From positions 1 to 64,000 of the forward strand of contig JAJDEO010000020.1 of NCBI GenBank assembly GCA_029259745.1: DNA of 64,000 nucleotides, in the 5' to 3' direction. This document shows, piece after piece, positions 6,927 to 17,118 of this stretch (position 1 is the first letter of the stretch; each line of letters begins with the position of its first letter). The notes under the pieces were generated by a model. The model was not told the DNA's origin, made no database searches, and saw only the letters and a program-made list of their open reading frames with translations. Source of the DNA: Planctomycetota bacterium (GTDB lineage: Bacteria > Planctomycetota > B15-G4). The position numbers and the translations under genes were made by a program.

Positions 6927-9305
6927 CTACGAGGCGTTGCGTCTCTCGATCCCTCGGACGAGCAAGTGCCCGAGCACAGCCGGCGGGCTCCATCCGAAGG
7001 CATCGAGCGCCTGGGTGTAGAACACAGTGGCCTCGGTCATGCCGGGGAGCGTGTTGATCTCGATGAGGACGAGGCTGTCGTCGGATGTGTCGAGGAAGGC
7101 GTCGATGCGGGCGAAGCCAGCGACGTCGGCGGCGTTGGCGATCGACTCGACGCGGCGGCGGACGGCATCGAGTCGCTGCGCGTCGATGTAGTTGTTCAAG
7201 AGCAGGTTCGCGCCGACGCCCTGCTGGAACTTCTCTTCGAGGGAGAGCTCGCTGTCGGCGGCGATCGTGATCGACGGCGTGGCGCAGACGATCTTGCCGT
7301 CGCGCTCGATGACGGCGCAGGTGAGCTCGACGTAGCGGCGGGCGGCGAACCACTCCTTGCTGCCGATCTTCTCGTTTTCGGCAAGCGGCGTGTCGAGCAG
7401 CGCCTCCTCGACGAGCCAGGCGTCGGGCATCGGGCGCGGGAGTTTGATCTCGCGGGAGTTCTTGTAGAACGCGCCCTGTGGGACGGCCGCACGCAGCTCG
7501 ACGATCGCGCGCAGGAACGTCGCGAGCTCGGCGCCGCTGCGCACGAGCTTGACGCCCGTCGAGCAACCGTCGGCGCGAGGTTTGACGATGAGGGCCTCGG
7601 CGCCGCCCACGGCCGCGCGGAGGTCGTCGAAGGCCACCCCGGCGTCGCGCGCCAGCAGCGTCACCATCTCCATCCGGCTCAGCGCTCGGCGGCGCGGTGT
7701 GCGGACGCCGTCGAGGTTCGCGGCATCGATGGCGTCGTTGAGGTCGCCCTTGTCGGCACACAGGCGCGAGGCGGCCGGGCCGCAGCCGTTGTACGGCTTG
7801 CCGAGAATGTCGAGGGCCGACTGGATCGTGCCGTCTTCGCCGGGGCCGCCGTGCAGGGCGAGGAAGACAGAGTCGGCGTCGCGCACGGCGCCGGCGAGGT
7901 CGGTTGTCGGCCCGACATGGAGCTTGAGGTTCACGGCGTCGGCATCGAGGTGCAGCTCGGCGGCGATCTCGTGCGCGAGCGCGGCGATGTCGGCGCGGCG
8001 GGCGGGATCGTCGATGAGCGCTTCGATCTCGGCGACCTCGTGGTGCAGCGCGTAGAAGAGCCCGATCTCGGTGAAGCGATGCGCCGTATCCATGAGGTGG
8101 AAGTGCACGTCGTAGCCGGCCGCGATGAGGCACAGGCCCGCGAAGATGCCCGACTGCCGTGACACGGTGCGCTCCGACGTCGCGCCGCCGAAGAGGAGGT
8201 GCACGCGGCTGCGATGGGCGTCGTCGGCGGGCGCGGGCAGGCTGCGACCGAGCGCGCGCTCGACGAGACGCAGGACGAGCTCGCGATGCGAGAGCCCGAC
8301 CATGCTCGTCTGCAGGAAGACGAAGCTCGAAAAGCCCATGCCGCTGATGCCGTTGGCGTCGGTGACGAAGATCGTGCCGTCGTCGCCGAGAAAGCCGTCG
8401 ATGCGCGCGATCTGCGACATACCGAGCGCGCGGTAGGCGCGGGCCGCGGCCTGGCGCACGCGCTCGATGTGCGTGGCCGCGCGCAGCGGCGTGTGCAGGA
8501 CGGAGTCCTCGCCGTGCAGGTACTTTGCGCGGCGGTCGTAGGTGACGCCCGTCTTGCAGACCTCGGTCGGTGCCAGTGCGTGGGCTGCGTCGTCGTCGCC
8601 GTCGAGCACGAGCGCCGAGAACTCCGTGCCGACGAGCACTTGTTCGACGAGGGCGCGCGCGTCGTGCTTGCGGGCCGACGCGAGGGCCGTCGTGATCTCG
8701 TCGACGTCGTCGCGCACGAGCGAGACGCCGTTCGACGAGCCGGCGCGCAGCGGCTTGATCGCGCAGAGCCAGCGCGCGTTGCCGATCGTCACCGGCGCGC
8801 ATTCGCTCCGGGCCCACGCGAGCACATCCGCGGCCGCGGCGTCGCGCTCGAACACCGCGTGTCTCGGCGTGGGCATGTCGACCGCCGCGAGCGCCGCGTA
8901 GGTTGCCGCCTTGTCGATGCTCGCCGCGAGGGCCGCCGGGCTGCTGAAGACATACGGCACGCCGAGCTCATCGAGCCGCGCCTGGATCTCTCCGTCCTCG
9001 CCGAACTCGCCGTGGACGATCGGCACGACGAGGTCGTACCCGGCCAAGAGCGCGTCGAGGGCGTCGTCGTCCAGCGCGTCTTCGTCCTGCAGCTCGACCT
9101 CGAAGTCGGAACAGGTGTTCGTGAAGTCGAAACGCGGGTCGAGCACGAAGCCGCGCCGCTGACGGTCGATGAACACGACCGTCAGCGCGACGCCGGGGCG
9201 CCCGCGCAGGTACGTCACCCAGGGCTTGATCGACCCGGCCGAGATGTCGCGCTCGTCACTCGGGCCGCCGAAGAGGATCGCGATTTGCTCTTCTCTAGAG
9301 TTCAT
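6927..9305 (-). CDS. Tandem fusion of two D-alanine-D-alanine-ligase-like (ATP-grasp) modules
   Basis: The 792-residue protein contains two Ddl-like modules. Module 1 (residues 1-360) starts IAILFGGPSDERDIS, has VHGEFGEDGEIQ and ends with FVTDANGISGMG. Module 2 (about 367-792) starts HLLFGGATSERTVS, has LHGGPGEDGTIQ and ends LIEINTLPGMTEA. Module 2 keeps the canonical E-x-N-x-x-P-G metal/ATP signature. Module 1 has Asp-Ala-Asn and Ser for Pro, so it may be catalytically altered or have another specificity. Ddl normally joins two D-Ala for peptidoglycan and is about 300-370 residues long. The start overlaps the end of the 115-aa gene upstream by 11 bases, suggesting coupling with the HTH-like/GNAT operon. 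Confidence 0.85.
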   Translation of the reverse strand: MNSREEQIAILFGGPSDERDISAGSIKPWVTYLRGRPGVALTVVFIDRQRRGFVLDPRFDFTNTCSDFEVELQDEDALDDDALDALLAGYDLVVPIVHGEFGEDGEIQARLDELGVPYVFSSPAALAASIDKAATYAALAAVDMPTPRHAVFERDAAAADVLAWARSECAPVTIGNARWLCAIKPLRAGSSNGVSLVRDDVDEITTALASARKHDARALVEQVLVGTEFSALVLDGDDDAAHALAPTEVCKTGVTYDRRAKYLHGEDSVLHTPLRAATHIERVRQAAARAYRALGMSQIARIDGFLGDDGTIFVTDANGISGMGFSSFVFLQTSMVGLSHRELVLRLVERALGRSLPAPADDAHRSRVHLLFGGATSERTVSRQSGIFAGLCLIAAGYDVHFHLMDTAHRFTEIGLFYALHHEVAEIEALIDDPARRADIAALAHEIAAELHLDADAVNLKLHVGPTTDLAGAVRDADSVFLALHGGPGEDGTIQSALDILGKPYNGCGPAASRLCADKGDLNDAIDAANLDGVRTPRRRALSRMEMVTLLARDAGVAFDDLRAAVGGAEALIVKPRADGCSTGVKLVRSGAELATFLRAIVELRAAVPQGAFYKNSREIKLPRPMPDAWLVEEALLDTPLAENEKIGSKEWFAARRYVELTCAVIERDGKIVCATPSITIAADSELSLEEKFQQGVGANLLLNNYIDAQRLDAVRRRVESIANAADVAGFARIDAFLDTSDDSLVLIEINTLPGMTEATVFYTQALDAFGWSPPAVLGHLLVRGIERRNAS

Positions 9306-9642
9306 GGCCGCGGATCGCGAGGCGGGATGGCGGTGTGATCGAGCGTGTCGTGGGCATGTCGCTTACCAGAGAACCGTCCTCTACGAAGTGAGCCGGGTGG
9401 ACCAGAACGCGCCCCCTCACGGGGCACGCAACGCATAACGGCTCGAATCCGAGATCTCCATGATCGATGAGGCACACCTGCCGTGCAACGAGGGAGGCAG
9501 GGTCGCTGCGCATGAGGAATACGCGACAGGTGATCGTCTCAAGGGGGCCGATGACAACAGACAGTTCTACGTCTGCGCCCTGTGGCAGCTCAACGCCCGA
9601 AGCATCTCGAATCGTACCGACGATCATGCGCAGGGCGCTCAC
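9295..9642 (-). CDS. Small protein of unknown function, coupled between the HTH-like/GNAT fusion and the double Ddl
   Basis: The GTG at 9642 overlaps the TGA of the upstream gene as GTGA, with GGAAAGA a few bases before it; an ATG at 9627 is the alternative. The 115-residue product starts VSALRMIVGTIRDASG and is rich in beta-forming residues, with two Cys (CVACPVRG) that could bind a metal but do not form a complete finger. It overlaps the downstream ligase start by 11 bases. The composition looks like a real soluble protein. I recognise no family. Confidence 0.6.
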   Translation of the reverse strand: MSALRMIVGTIRDASGVELPQGADVELSVVIGPLETITCRVFLMRSDPASLVARQVCLIDHGDLGFEPLCVACPVRGRVLVHPAHFVEDGSLVSDMPTTRSITPPSRLAIRGHEL

Positions 9643-11297
9643 GTTTCGTCTTTCCACGGAGCGACTCGCCACCGGTTTCCGAGTGGGTGACGCATCAAGA
9701 CGCGCTTTGAAGCGAGCTCGGGGTGCCCCCCGAAGGCAGCCCGGTCTTGCGACACGATGTCGTGCTGACTGGCGGTGAGGTCATCGTCCTCAAGCGCGAC
9801 GAAACCGAGTTCGGCGTACATAGGGCCGTTCCACGCCACATCGCTGAAGGTCATCAGTGTGACAGCGTCAGCTTGCGCGGCACCTCCAACAGTCAGGACG
9901 TGGCGGATGAGCATGCGCCCCAAGCGCTGGCCCGTCAGCTCCGGCAACATCGAGACTTGCTCAAGGTGAAGTGTCGGACCATTCCAATGACACGCTGCGA
10001 AGCCTACGAGAACATCATCCTTGGAGCGCGGTGGCGCATCCGCCGTGCGTGGTCCGCGGGGGCGATAGGTCTGGTAGATGCCGAAGAGGAGGCCTTTGCT
10101 GAGTTGATCCGAGAGATACTCGTGGGACAGTGCCGGCTTCTCGCGCAGCACTTGTACGGCGCGGCGGCCGAAGAGTTCTCGGGAACGGCGCTGGATTCGC
10201 TGGACGTCGTCGACATCGCCACGAAAGGCCTTCACCTTGTAGTCATGGGCCCAGTCGAAGTAGACGCCGCTCCCCGCAGCCAAGACCGCGAGCGAGGCGT
10301 GCGCCACGATGGTTCCATCAGAGTGGTACTCGAAGTGCCACTGCCGCTCGGCGACGGCGCCCTGGTCGATCGAGCCGGCGAAGCCGTAGCACTCCACCGC
10401 GTCCAGCGGGACGGGCGGCTTGAAGGTGATCATGGCTCCGCCGGAGATGTCGTATCCATCGAACTTGACGAAGAGGTGGTCGACGTCTAGGCGCTGCGGC
10501 GACGTGATGCGCACCGTCACGCGGACACGCTCCCCGGCCGGCACGTCGACATCGAAGTACGCGCGCAGGACACCGGTGTCTTCCGTGCGGAACGTTCCGA
10601 CCGAGTTCAGGCACTCGTTCTCGGACTTGATCTCGACATCTGCTCGCAGTGCTCGCTCGGTGATGAACTGCTCGAACGAGTCACCTGTGAGGATGTCGCG
10701 CAAGCCAAGCATCTCTTCCCGATAGATGCACGTCGCGTCGCGGAACTCCGATTGGAGCTGGTCTTCGTCGCAGACGAAGCTGACACAGAGCGGCCCTTCG
10801 GGAAGGACGCCGTCCCAGCTGACCGTGGAGTGCTGTAGACGGAATCCGGGTGTGTCTGGACCTGTGGGCGCTGTGACGCACTTGTATTCAAGATTGTCGC
10901 GGATTAGCGCGGGGTTCGCGTACTGGCGGCTGATCCGACGGAGCCCGTAGTCGATCGTCTTCTTGTAGTGCACGGGTTGTCCGACCTTCCACTGCAGCGC
11001 ATCCTTCAGGTTTTCGTCGACGTCATATGCATCGAGGAGTGCCGCGCCGAAGTGCGGGTGATCTGACAGAAGCTTGTCCACGCCGGTCTTCAGCGCGTTG
11101 GGTGGTGAAGTAAGGTTCTTCACGATCGTCTCGACAAGCAAGCGAACCAGTGGGCGACTCGATCCCTTGATCCACCGCGACGGAGTCGAGGCGTCCTTAA
11201 CACTTGCCAGCTCAGCGACGGCTGCGTTCGTTCCGACGTAGTCCTTGAGCAACTTGATGAGTTCGTTGAACGGGCGATCCTTCAGGTCATCCATCAT
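9639..11297 (-). CDS. Multidomain protein with N-terminal HTH-like helices, a beta-rich middle and a C-terminal GNAT acetyltransferase
   Basis: The 552-residue product has three parts. Residues 1-110 are helical (LIKLLKDYVGTNAAVAEL, then TPSRWIKGSSRP), which looks like an HTH or target-recognition unit. Residues 130-390 are beta-rich (ERVRVTVRITSP, then VAHASLAVLAAGSGVYFDW), resembling sandwich domains found in regulatory or conflict-type proteins. Residues 410-545 form a GNAT fold: FAACHWNGPTLHLEQVSMLP leads to the acetyl-CoA loop TGQRLGRMLIRH, then WNGPMYAELGF. AAGGGA lies before the ATG. It heads a coupled operon with the 115-aa gene and the double ligase. The acetyl acceptor is unknown; aminoacyl groups or small amines are possible. 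Confidence 0.7.
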   Translation of the reverse strand: MMDDLKDRPFNELIKLLKDYVGTNAAVAELASVKDASTPSRWIKGSSRPLVRLLVETIVKNLTSPPNALKTGVDKLLSDHPHFGAALLDAYDVDENLKDALQWKVGQPVHYKKTIDYGLRRISRQYANPALIRDNLEYKCVTAPTGPDTPGFRLQHSTVSWDGVLPEGPLCVSFVCDEDQLQSEFRDATCIYREEMLGLRDILTGDSFEQFITERALRADVEIKSENECLNSVGTFRTEDTGVLRAYFDVDVPAGERVRVTVRITSPQRLDVDHLFVKFDGYDISGGAMITFKPPVPLDAVECYGFAGSIDQGAVAERQWHFEYHSDGTIVAHASLAVLAAGSGVYFDWAHDYKVKAFRGDVDDVQRIQRRSRELFGRRAVQVLREKPALSHEYLSDQLSKGLLFGIYQTYRPRGPRTADAPPRSKDDVLVGFAACHWNGPTLHLEQVSMLPELTGQRLGRMLIRHVLTVGGAAQADAVTLMTFSDVAWNGPMYAELGFVALEDDDLTASQHDIVSQDRAAFGGHPELASKRVLMRHPLGNRWRVAPWKDET

Positions 11298-11579
11298 TAA
11301 TTTTCCCTTGAGTGTGCGCCCTCCCCAGGGCTGCCTAGGACTCTAGCGCGTCCTTCGGTTCAGGTGTCGCTTCAGGGGTCGGCCCGCCTCGTGCGGACCT
11401 TGCACGCAGTGACCAAGGTGATGCGCGACATGTTCAAGCGGACGTCAACTGCCATCCATGTGGGTGCTACCCACCGGTCAACATGAGGGATCGCGTGCTC
11501 TCGACGACCCGACGTGCCGGCCCGATTTGCGCGTTGTGCGCCTGATCCTTTAACGCGGCTCGCTCGGTCATAGAGTGGT
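11298..11579. promoter_or_regulatory. Divergent intergenic region with a perfect hairpin
   Basis: This region separates the minus-strand HTH-like/GNAT operon from the plus-strand protease gene, so it should hold both promoters. GTGGGT (11460-11465) and ACCCAC (11469-11474) form a perfect 6-bp inverted repeat around GCT and are a candidate operator. No good -35/-10 pair was clear. Confidence 0.35.
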
Positions 11580-12305
11580 GTGCTCATGACTCACCTGTTC
11601 CAAGACGACGCGCAAGAGACCTTCGGCCTCGCTCTCGGTCACCGAGTTCGGGTCGAGTATGGAACTTCGAAGCGCCTCCTGGCGAGTGTTCGTAAAGAGC
11701 AGGGCGGCACATGCTCCCACGTAGAGCTGCACGCGGTTTTCCGTCACGCACCCGCGGAGATCGTGCAGGCGCTGACGTGCTGGTTGGTAACGGGCACGTT
11801 GAGCGATGGACTTCGCGCGTGGGCGGACGACGAGCTCCGGAAATTCGTGCGATCGCGGACCCGAGTTGCTTGTCGAACGGAGGGAGAGCACAACCTCTCC
11901 GATGTCGCTGACCGTGTTCTCAAGCTCCACTTTCGCAAGCAGTTCAGCGATGCCCCGGCGATGACCTGGGGCCAACGATCGAGGCCGGGTTGGAAGACAA
12001 TTCGACTCGGGAGCTACGACAGCGCCGGCCATCTCGTACGCGTTCACCCGGCTCTTGACCAACCAAGTGTTCCAGTGCGCTTTGTTGAGTTCGTCGTGTT
12101 CCACGAGCTGCTTCACGCGCTCATCGAACCCGAAGGTGGTGTTGCGCATCCGCCAGCCTTCCGCATACGCGAGCGCGAACATCCCGACTATCGCTGGGCG
12201 ACAACGTGGCTGTCGGGACATGTTCGCGGACTGATTGAGTCTGGATGGAAGGTGGCACCTTCAGTGCATGGCTTGGCGTCACAGTGCACGCTCTTCCCGC
12301 AGTAA
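11580..12305 (+). CDS. SprT-like zinc metalloprotease domain protein
   Basis: The 241-residue protein carries FVVFHELLHALI, an HExxH zinc motif, preceded by MTWGQRS...IRLGSYDSAGHLVRVHPALDQP. That order (a WG strand, the RLGSYD turn, IRVHP-LDQ, then HELLH) is typical of SprT-like/DUF45-type proteases. Downstream HPPAF and ERE could supply the third ligand. GTG 11580 and ATG 11586 are both possible starts, and the protein differs by only two residues. There is no signal peptide, so a cytoplasmic peptidase or DNA-associated role is expected. It is read divergently from the HTH-like/GNAT operon. Confidence 0.8.
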   Translation: MLMTHLFQDDAQETFGLALGHRVRVEYGTSKRLLASVRKEQGGTCSHVELHAVFRHAPAEIVQALTCWLVTGTLSDGLRAWADDELRKFVRSRTRVACRTEGEHNLSDVADRVLKLHFRKQFSDAPAMTWGQRSRPGWKTIRLGSYDSAGHLVRVHPALDQPSVPVRFVEFVVFHELLHALIEPEGGVAHPPAFRIREREHPDYRWATTWLSGHVRGLIESGWKVAPSVHGLASQCTLFPQ

Positions 12306-12536
12306 GCACACGTGTGTTCGGCTTCTTCGTCTTGTGGTGTTGTGAGACAAGTCGGGCGCTTCATGCGCGACGTTGTGCAGTCGCACGGCTTCGACAGAGC
12401 TGCCCGGGGCAGGGATCATCTGGACGTTCGTTGCGCGTCGCTGTCCCGTGAGCGTCTAGAGATGTGAGCCCTCATGTGAGGGTGCGATCGAGCGGAAACG
12501 GTAGCGGCGCGCGCCTCGTTCGGGAGCTCGTTCAAC

Positions 12537-12797
12537 ATGAGTGCACGAAAGACCTCGTACCGAGAGTCCCTCGGTTGCTGGACTTCCATATCCGTGATCC
12601 TGGGGACCGTGCTTGCGGCCGTCTGTGGCGCGGCACAGCTCTATTCGATCATTGCGGTCAGCGATCTCGACCATCCCGTTGTTGTCCTTGTCTCCTTAGC
12701 CGTCCTCGCATTCGCTGGCGGGTGGATCCTCGGTAGTCGTCGAGCGTTGGGCTCGCGTGGGGCGGGCTATGCAACGGAGCCATCGTCCGAACCCTGA
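12537..12797 (+). CDS. Small two-helix membrane protein of unknown function
   Basis: The 86-residue product has two hydrophobic stretches (SISVILGTVLAAVCGAAQLY and VVVLVSLAVLAFAGGWILGS) and a short polar tail. GGGAG about eight bases before the ATG supports the start. The 231 bases between it and the protease gene hold no other supported gene. No family was recognised. Confidence 0.5.
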   Translation: MSARKTSYRESLGCWTSISVILGTVLAAVCGAAQLYSIIAVSDLDHPVVVLVSLAVLAFAGGWILGSRRALGSRGAGYATEPSSEP

Positions 12798-12831
12798 CCT
12801 TGCTGCCCGCGATCAAGGGCGCGCCGTGAGG

Positions 12832-13212
<381 letters not shown>

Positions 13213-13219
13213 CTATTCT

Positions 13220-13263
13220 CGGGCGTTCGCCCGACCCCGGAAGTTGGTGTGTCTTGGCACACC
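13220..13263. promoter_or_regulatory. Two palindromes just upstream of icmF
   Basis: CGGGCG-TT-CGCCCG (13220-13233) is a perfect palindrome, and GGTGTG (13246-13251) faces CACACC (13258-13263). Both lie within 70 bases of the icmF ATG, where a repressor could act. Assignment to a regulator is not possible from sequence alone. Confidence 0.35.
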
Positions 13264-13287
13264 GCCCCGTCGTTGCTGAGAGCTGCC

Positions 13288-16200
13288 ATGGCTACTTCGT
13301 CCGCACCACCGTCCTCGTCGCCCGTCGACGAGCCTTTCCGCCTCGCCCACCCTGTGCGCATCGTCACGGCGGCGTCGCTCTTCGACGGTCATGATGCGGC
13401 GATCAACGTCATGCGGCGCATCCTGCAGAGCTCCGGCGCGGAGGTTATTCACCTCGGCCACAACCGCTCGGTGGCCGAGATCGTCGACTGCGCGATCCAG
13501 GAAGACGTCCAGGCCATCGCGATCACGTCGTACCAGGGCGGGCATGTCGAGTTCTTCAAGTACATGCACGACCTACTCGAGGAACGCGGCGCAGGGCACA
13601 TCAAGCTCTTCGGCGGCGGCGGGGGCACGATCCTCCCGTCCGAGATCGAAGAGCTACACGCCTACGGGATCGACCGCATCTATTCGCCCGACGATGGGCG
13701 GTCGATGGGGCTGCAGGGGATGATCGACGATCTCCTCTCACAGTGCGCCGCGCCCGATCCTGGTGGTCAGTCGGATGCCATCGACGCGCTTGCGGCGAAG
13801 CGGCCGCAGGTGATCGCCAAGCTCATCACGTCGGCTGAGAACGACCCCGAGGGCTTCGAGCCGATCGACGTCGCTCTGCGCGATCTGCTCGGCGCTCGCT
13901 CCACCGTGCCCGTGCTCGGCGTCACGGGCACCGGCGGTGCGGGCAAGTCGTCGCTCGTCGACGAACTCGTGCGGCGTTTCCTGATCGACTTCAGCGAAAA
14001 GACGGTCGCGATCATCTCCGTCGACCCGTCGAAGCGGAAGTCGGGCGGGGCGCTGCTCGGCGACCGCATCCGCATGAACGCGATCGACGACCCGCGCGTC
14101 TACATGCGCTCGCTCGCCACGCGTCAGAGCAACCTCGCGCTGAGCCGGCACGTGCAGGAATCGATCGACATCTGCAAGGCGGCAGGCTTCGATCTCGTGA
14201 TCGTGGAAACCTCCGGCATCGGCCAGTCGGACACGGAGATCGTCGAGCACAGCGACGTCTCGCTCTACGTCATGACGTCCGAGTACGGCGCCGCGACGCA
14301 GCTCGAGAAGATCGACATGCTCGACTTCGCGGACGTCATCGCGATCAACAAGTTCGACAAGCGCGGCTCGCTCGACGCGTTGCGCGACGTCCGCAAGCAG
14401 TATCGCCGCAACCACACACGGTTCGACGGCGACGACGAGGCGCTTCCTATTCACGGGACGATCGCCTCGCAGTTCAACGACCCGGGGATGAACGGCCTCT
14501 ACCGCGAGCTCATCGCGAAGATCAGCGAGAAGACGGGCGTGGCGCTCAGCTCGTCGCTCGCGGCCGCCGACCGCAAGGGCGAGCTGCGTTACGTGATCCC
14601 GCCGGCCCGGACGCGCTACCTTGCGGAGATCGCCGAGAGTCGCGACCAGCACGAAGCCTGGATCGCGGAGCAGGCCGTACTCGCACGTCAGATGTACCAG
14701 GTGCGCGGTGCCGTCGAGGCGCTCGGCGTGGCCACCGAGGATGTCCAGCCGGGCGACGCGCTCGAGCACCGGGATGGCGAGTCGGCGGCGATCGCCGAGC
14801 TCGTCGACGTCCACAACACCTTCTCCGAGCGGCTCGACCATGCGTGCCGCGAGCTGCTGCGCGGTTGGCCGAAGCTGCAGGCGACGTTCGCCGACGACGT
14901 CTACCGCTTCAAGGTGCGTGACAAGGTGCTCGAGCAGCCGCTGTTCACGACGTCGCTGTCGGGCCTGCGCATCCCGCGCGTGAGCCTGCCGCGCTACCAC
15001 GACTGGGGCGATCTTCTCACGTGGCAGCTCCGCGAGAACGTCCCCGGCGCCTTCCCCTTCGCAGCCGGCGTCTTCCCGCTCAAGCGTCAGGGCGAAGATC
15101 CGGCGCGCATGTTCGCCGGCGAGGGCGGCCCCGAGCGGACAAACAAGCGCTTCCACTACGTCTCGCTCGGTCAGCCGGCCAAGCGTCTGTCGACGGCTTT
15201 CGACTCCGTCACGCTGTACGGTGAGGATCCCGACGTTCGGCCCGACATCTACGGCAAGGTCGGCAACTCGGGTGTGTCGATCTGCACCGTCGACGATGCG
15301 AAGCGGCTCTACTCGGGCTTCGACCTCGCCGATCCGAAGACGTCCGTGTCGATGACGATCAACGGCCCGGCGCCGATGCTGCTGGCGTTCTTCATGAACG
15401 CCGCGATCGACCAAGGCTGCGAGAAATACATCCGCGCCGAGGGGCTCGTCGACGAGGTCGAGGCCAAGATCAAGGCGAAGTACGACGCACTGGGCATCGA
15501 GCGTCCGCGGTATCGCGGCGAACTCCCCGAGGGCAACGACGGCCTCGGCCTAGCGCTGCTCGGTGTGAGCGGCGACGAGGTACTCCCGGCCGACGTCTAC
15601 GAGCGCATCAAGGCCGAGACGATGTCGGCCGTGCGCGGCACGGTGCAGGCCGACATCCTCAAGGAGGATCAGGCCCAGAACACGTGCATCTTCAGCACCG
15701 AGTTCGCGCTGCGGATGATGGGCGACATCCAGCAGTCGTTCATCGACCGAGCTGTGCGCAACTTCTACTCCGTGTCGATCTCGGGTTATCACATCGCGGA
15801 GGCCGGGGCGAACCCGATCACGCAGCTCGCCTTCACGCTGAGCAACGGGTTCACGTACGTCGAGTACTACCTGTCGCGCGGCATGCACATCGACGACTTC
15901 GCGCCGAACCTGTCGTTCTTCTTCAGCAACGGCATCGACCCCGAGTACTCGGTGATCGGACGCGTCGCGCGTCGCATCTGGGCGCGGGCGATCCGCAACG
16001 TCTATCGCGGCGGCGAGCGCAGCCAGAAGCTCAAGTACCACATTCAGACGTCGGGTCGGTCGCTGCACGCCCAGGAGATCGGCTTCAACGACATCCGCAC
16101 CACGCTGCAGGCGCTGTACGCCATCTACGACAACTGCAACTCGCTGCACACGAACGCCTACGACGAGGCGATCACGACGCCCACCGAGGAGTCGGTGCGG

Positions 16201-16734
16201 CGCGCGATGGCGATCCAGCACATCATCAACAAGGAGCTCGGTCTCGCGAAGAACGAGAACCCGCAGCAGGGTGCGTTCATCATCGAGGACCTCACCGACC
16301 TCGTCGAGGAGGCCGTGATGGCGGAGTTCCGCAGCATCTCCGAGCGCGGCGGCGTGCTCGGGGCGATGGAGCGCATGTACCAGCGCAGCAAGATCCAGGA
16401 CGAGTCGCTGCACTACGAGACGCTGAAGCACACCGGCGAGATGCCGATCGTGGGCGTCAACACGTTCCTCGATCCGAACGGCTCGCCGACGATCATTCCC
16501 GAGGAGGTCATCCGCGCGACCACCGAGGAGAAGCAGGACGCAATCGATGCGCGCACGGCGTTCCAGAAGCGCTGCGAGGGTGCGACCGGGGCCGCGCTGT
16601 CGGCGCTGCAGAAGACAGCGATCGAGCACGGCAACGTCTTCGAGTCGTTGCTCGAAGCCGCGAAGGTCGCGACGCTGGGGCAGATGAGTGGCGCACTCTA
16701 CGCCGTCGGCGGGCAGTACCGACGCAACATGTGA
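13288..16734 (+). CDS. icmF: Fused isobutyryl-CoA mutase with G-protein chaperone (IcmF)
   Basis: IcmF interconverts isobutyryl-CoA and n-butyryl-CoA (some members use related acyl-CoAs) with adenosylcobalamin. The ATG at 13288 gives 1148 residues, close to the usual length. Domain order: B12-binding domain (about 15-150, with [17 protein letters not shown] holding the lower axial His and FGGGGGTI); MeaB-like GTPase near residues 200-430 with P-loop [12 protein letters not shown]; then the TIM-barrel mutase with [13 protein letters not shown]. Fusion of mutase and editing GTPase is the hallmark of IcmF. The frame is open from 13123, but the upstream part lacks a good start. It is monocistronic, with two palindromes before it. 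Confidence 0.95.
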   Translation: MATSSAPPSSSPVDEPFRLAHPVRIVTAASLFDGHDAAINVMRRILQSSGAEVIHLGHNRSVAEIVDCAIQEDVQAIAITSYQGGHVEFFKYMHDLLEERGAGHIKLFGGGGGTILPSEIEELHAYGIDRIYSPDDGRSMGLQGMIDDLLSQCAAPDPGGQSDAIDALAAKRPQVIAKLITSAENDPEGFEPIDVALRDLLGARSTVPVLGVTGTGGAGKSSLVDELVRRFLIDFSEKTVAIISVDPSKRKSGGALLGDRIRMNAIDDPRVYMRSLATRQSNLALSRHVQESIDICKAAGFDLVIVETSGIGQSDTEIVEHSDVSLYVMTSEYGAATQLEKIDMLDFADVIAINKFDKRGSLDALRDVRKQYRRNHTRFDGDDEALPIHGTIASQFNDPGMNGLYRELIAKISEKTGVALSSSLAAADRKGELRYVIPPARTRYLAEIAESRDQHEAWIAEQAVLARQMYQVRGAVEALGVATEDVQPGDALEHRDGESAAIAELVDVHNTFSERLDHACRELLRGWPKLQATFADDVYRFKVRDKVLEQPLFTTSLSGLRIPRVSLPRYHDWGDLLTWQLRENVPGAFPFAAGVFPLKRQGEDPARMFAGEGGPERTNKRFHYVSLGQPAKRLSTAFDSVTLYGEDPDVRPDIYGKVGNSGVSICTVDDAKRLYSGFDLADPKTSVSMTINGPAPMLLAFFMNAAIDQGCEKYIRAEGLVDEVEAKIKAKYDALGIERPRYRGELPEGNDGLGLALLGVSGDEVLPADVYERIKAETMSAVRGTVQADILKEDQAQNTCIFSTEFALRMMGDIQQSFIDRAVRNFYSVSISGYHIAEAGANPITQLAFTLSNGFTYVEYYLSRGMHIDDFAPNLSFFFSNGIDPEYSVIGRVARRIWARAIRNVYRGGERSQKLKYHIQTSGRSLHAQEIGFNDIRTTLQALYAIYDNCNSLHTNAYDEAITTPTEESVRRAMAIQHIINKELGLAKNENPQQGAFIIEDLTDLVEEAVMAEFRSISERGGVLGAMERMYQRSKIQDESLHYETLKHTGEMPIVGVNTFLDPNGSPTIIPEEVIRATTEEKQDAIDARTAFQKRCEGATGAALSALQKTAIEHGNVFESLLEAAKVATLGQMSGALYAVGGQYRRNM

Positions 16735-17118
16735 ACGGGCGCGGCTCGCAACAGCGATCGAACATCAGGAAGGCTTCGGCGGCGTCGACGAGCGCAGCGC
16801 GAACAGCGCTGACTTGAGCCATTGCCGCGGTGCGCAGCGCTGCCGTGCTGCGTTGTGCTGCCGTGCTGCGTTGTGCTGCCGCGCTTCGGGAGCGCCGTGC
16901 TCAGCGTCGCGTCGCGCTGAGGCCACTTCGCGCATGGGCGGTGCGGACCGCGTGGAGATCGATATTCCGGGCCGGGCGGTGAGGGTGGGTGCGACGAGCA
17001 CGTCGTCGATGCCGTCCTTCGGCAGGCGTGCATCGTTCGGCGACGCCTGTCGCGGCGCGTGGTTCGACGCGCACCCCCGTCGCCAGCGACTCTCGCCGGA
17101 TCGCAGGGCGCAGCACTC
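16735..17118. other. Intergenic region between convergent icmF and the RlmN-like gene
   Basis: No gene is supported. Overlapping open frames are low-complexity (GSTTQH-type repeats) and come from a tandem repeat at 16839-16880. No clean terminator hairpin was found by eye. Confidence 0.55.
16839..16880. repeat. 18-bp direct tandem repeat, 2.3 copies
   Basis: The unit GCTGCCGTGCTGCGTTGT occupies 16839-16856 and 16857-16874, and GCTGCC starts a third copy at 16875-16880. The copies are identical. This is probably replication slippage in non-coding DNA. Confidence 0.8.

Noticed and set aside
9425..9465. tRNA T-arm-like sequence (GGCTCGAATCC)
   Set aside because: No acceptor, D or anticodon stems can be formed around it and it lies in a coding frame.
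11568..12221. 217-codon minus-strand frame opposite the SprT-like gene
   Set aside because: The plus strand has HExxH and the SprT-like order of motifs; the minus frame has no family features.
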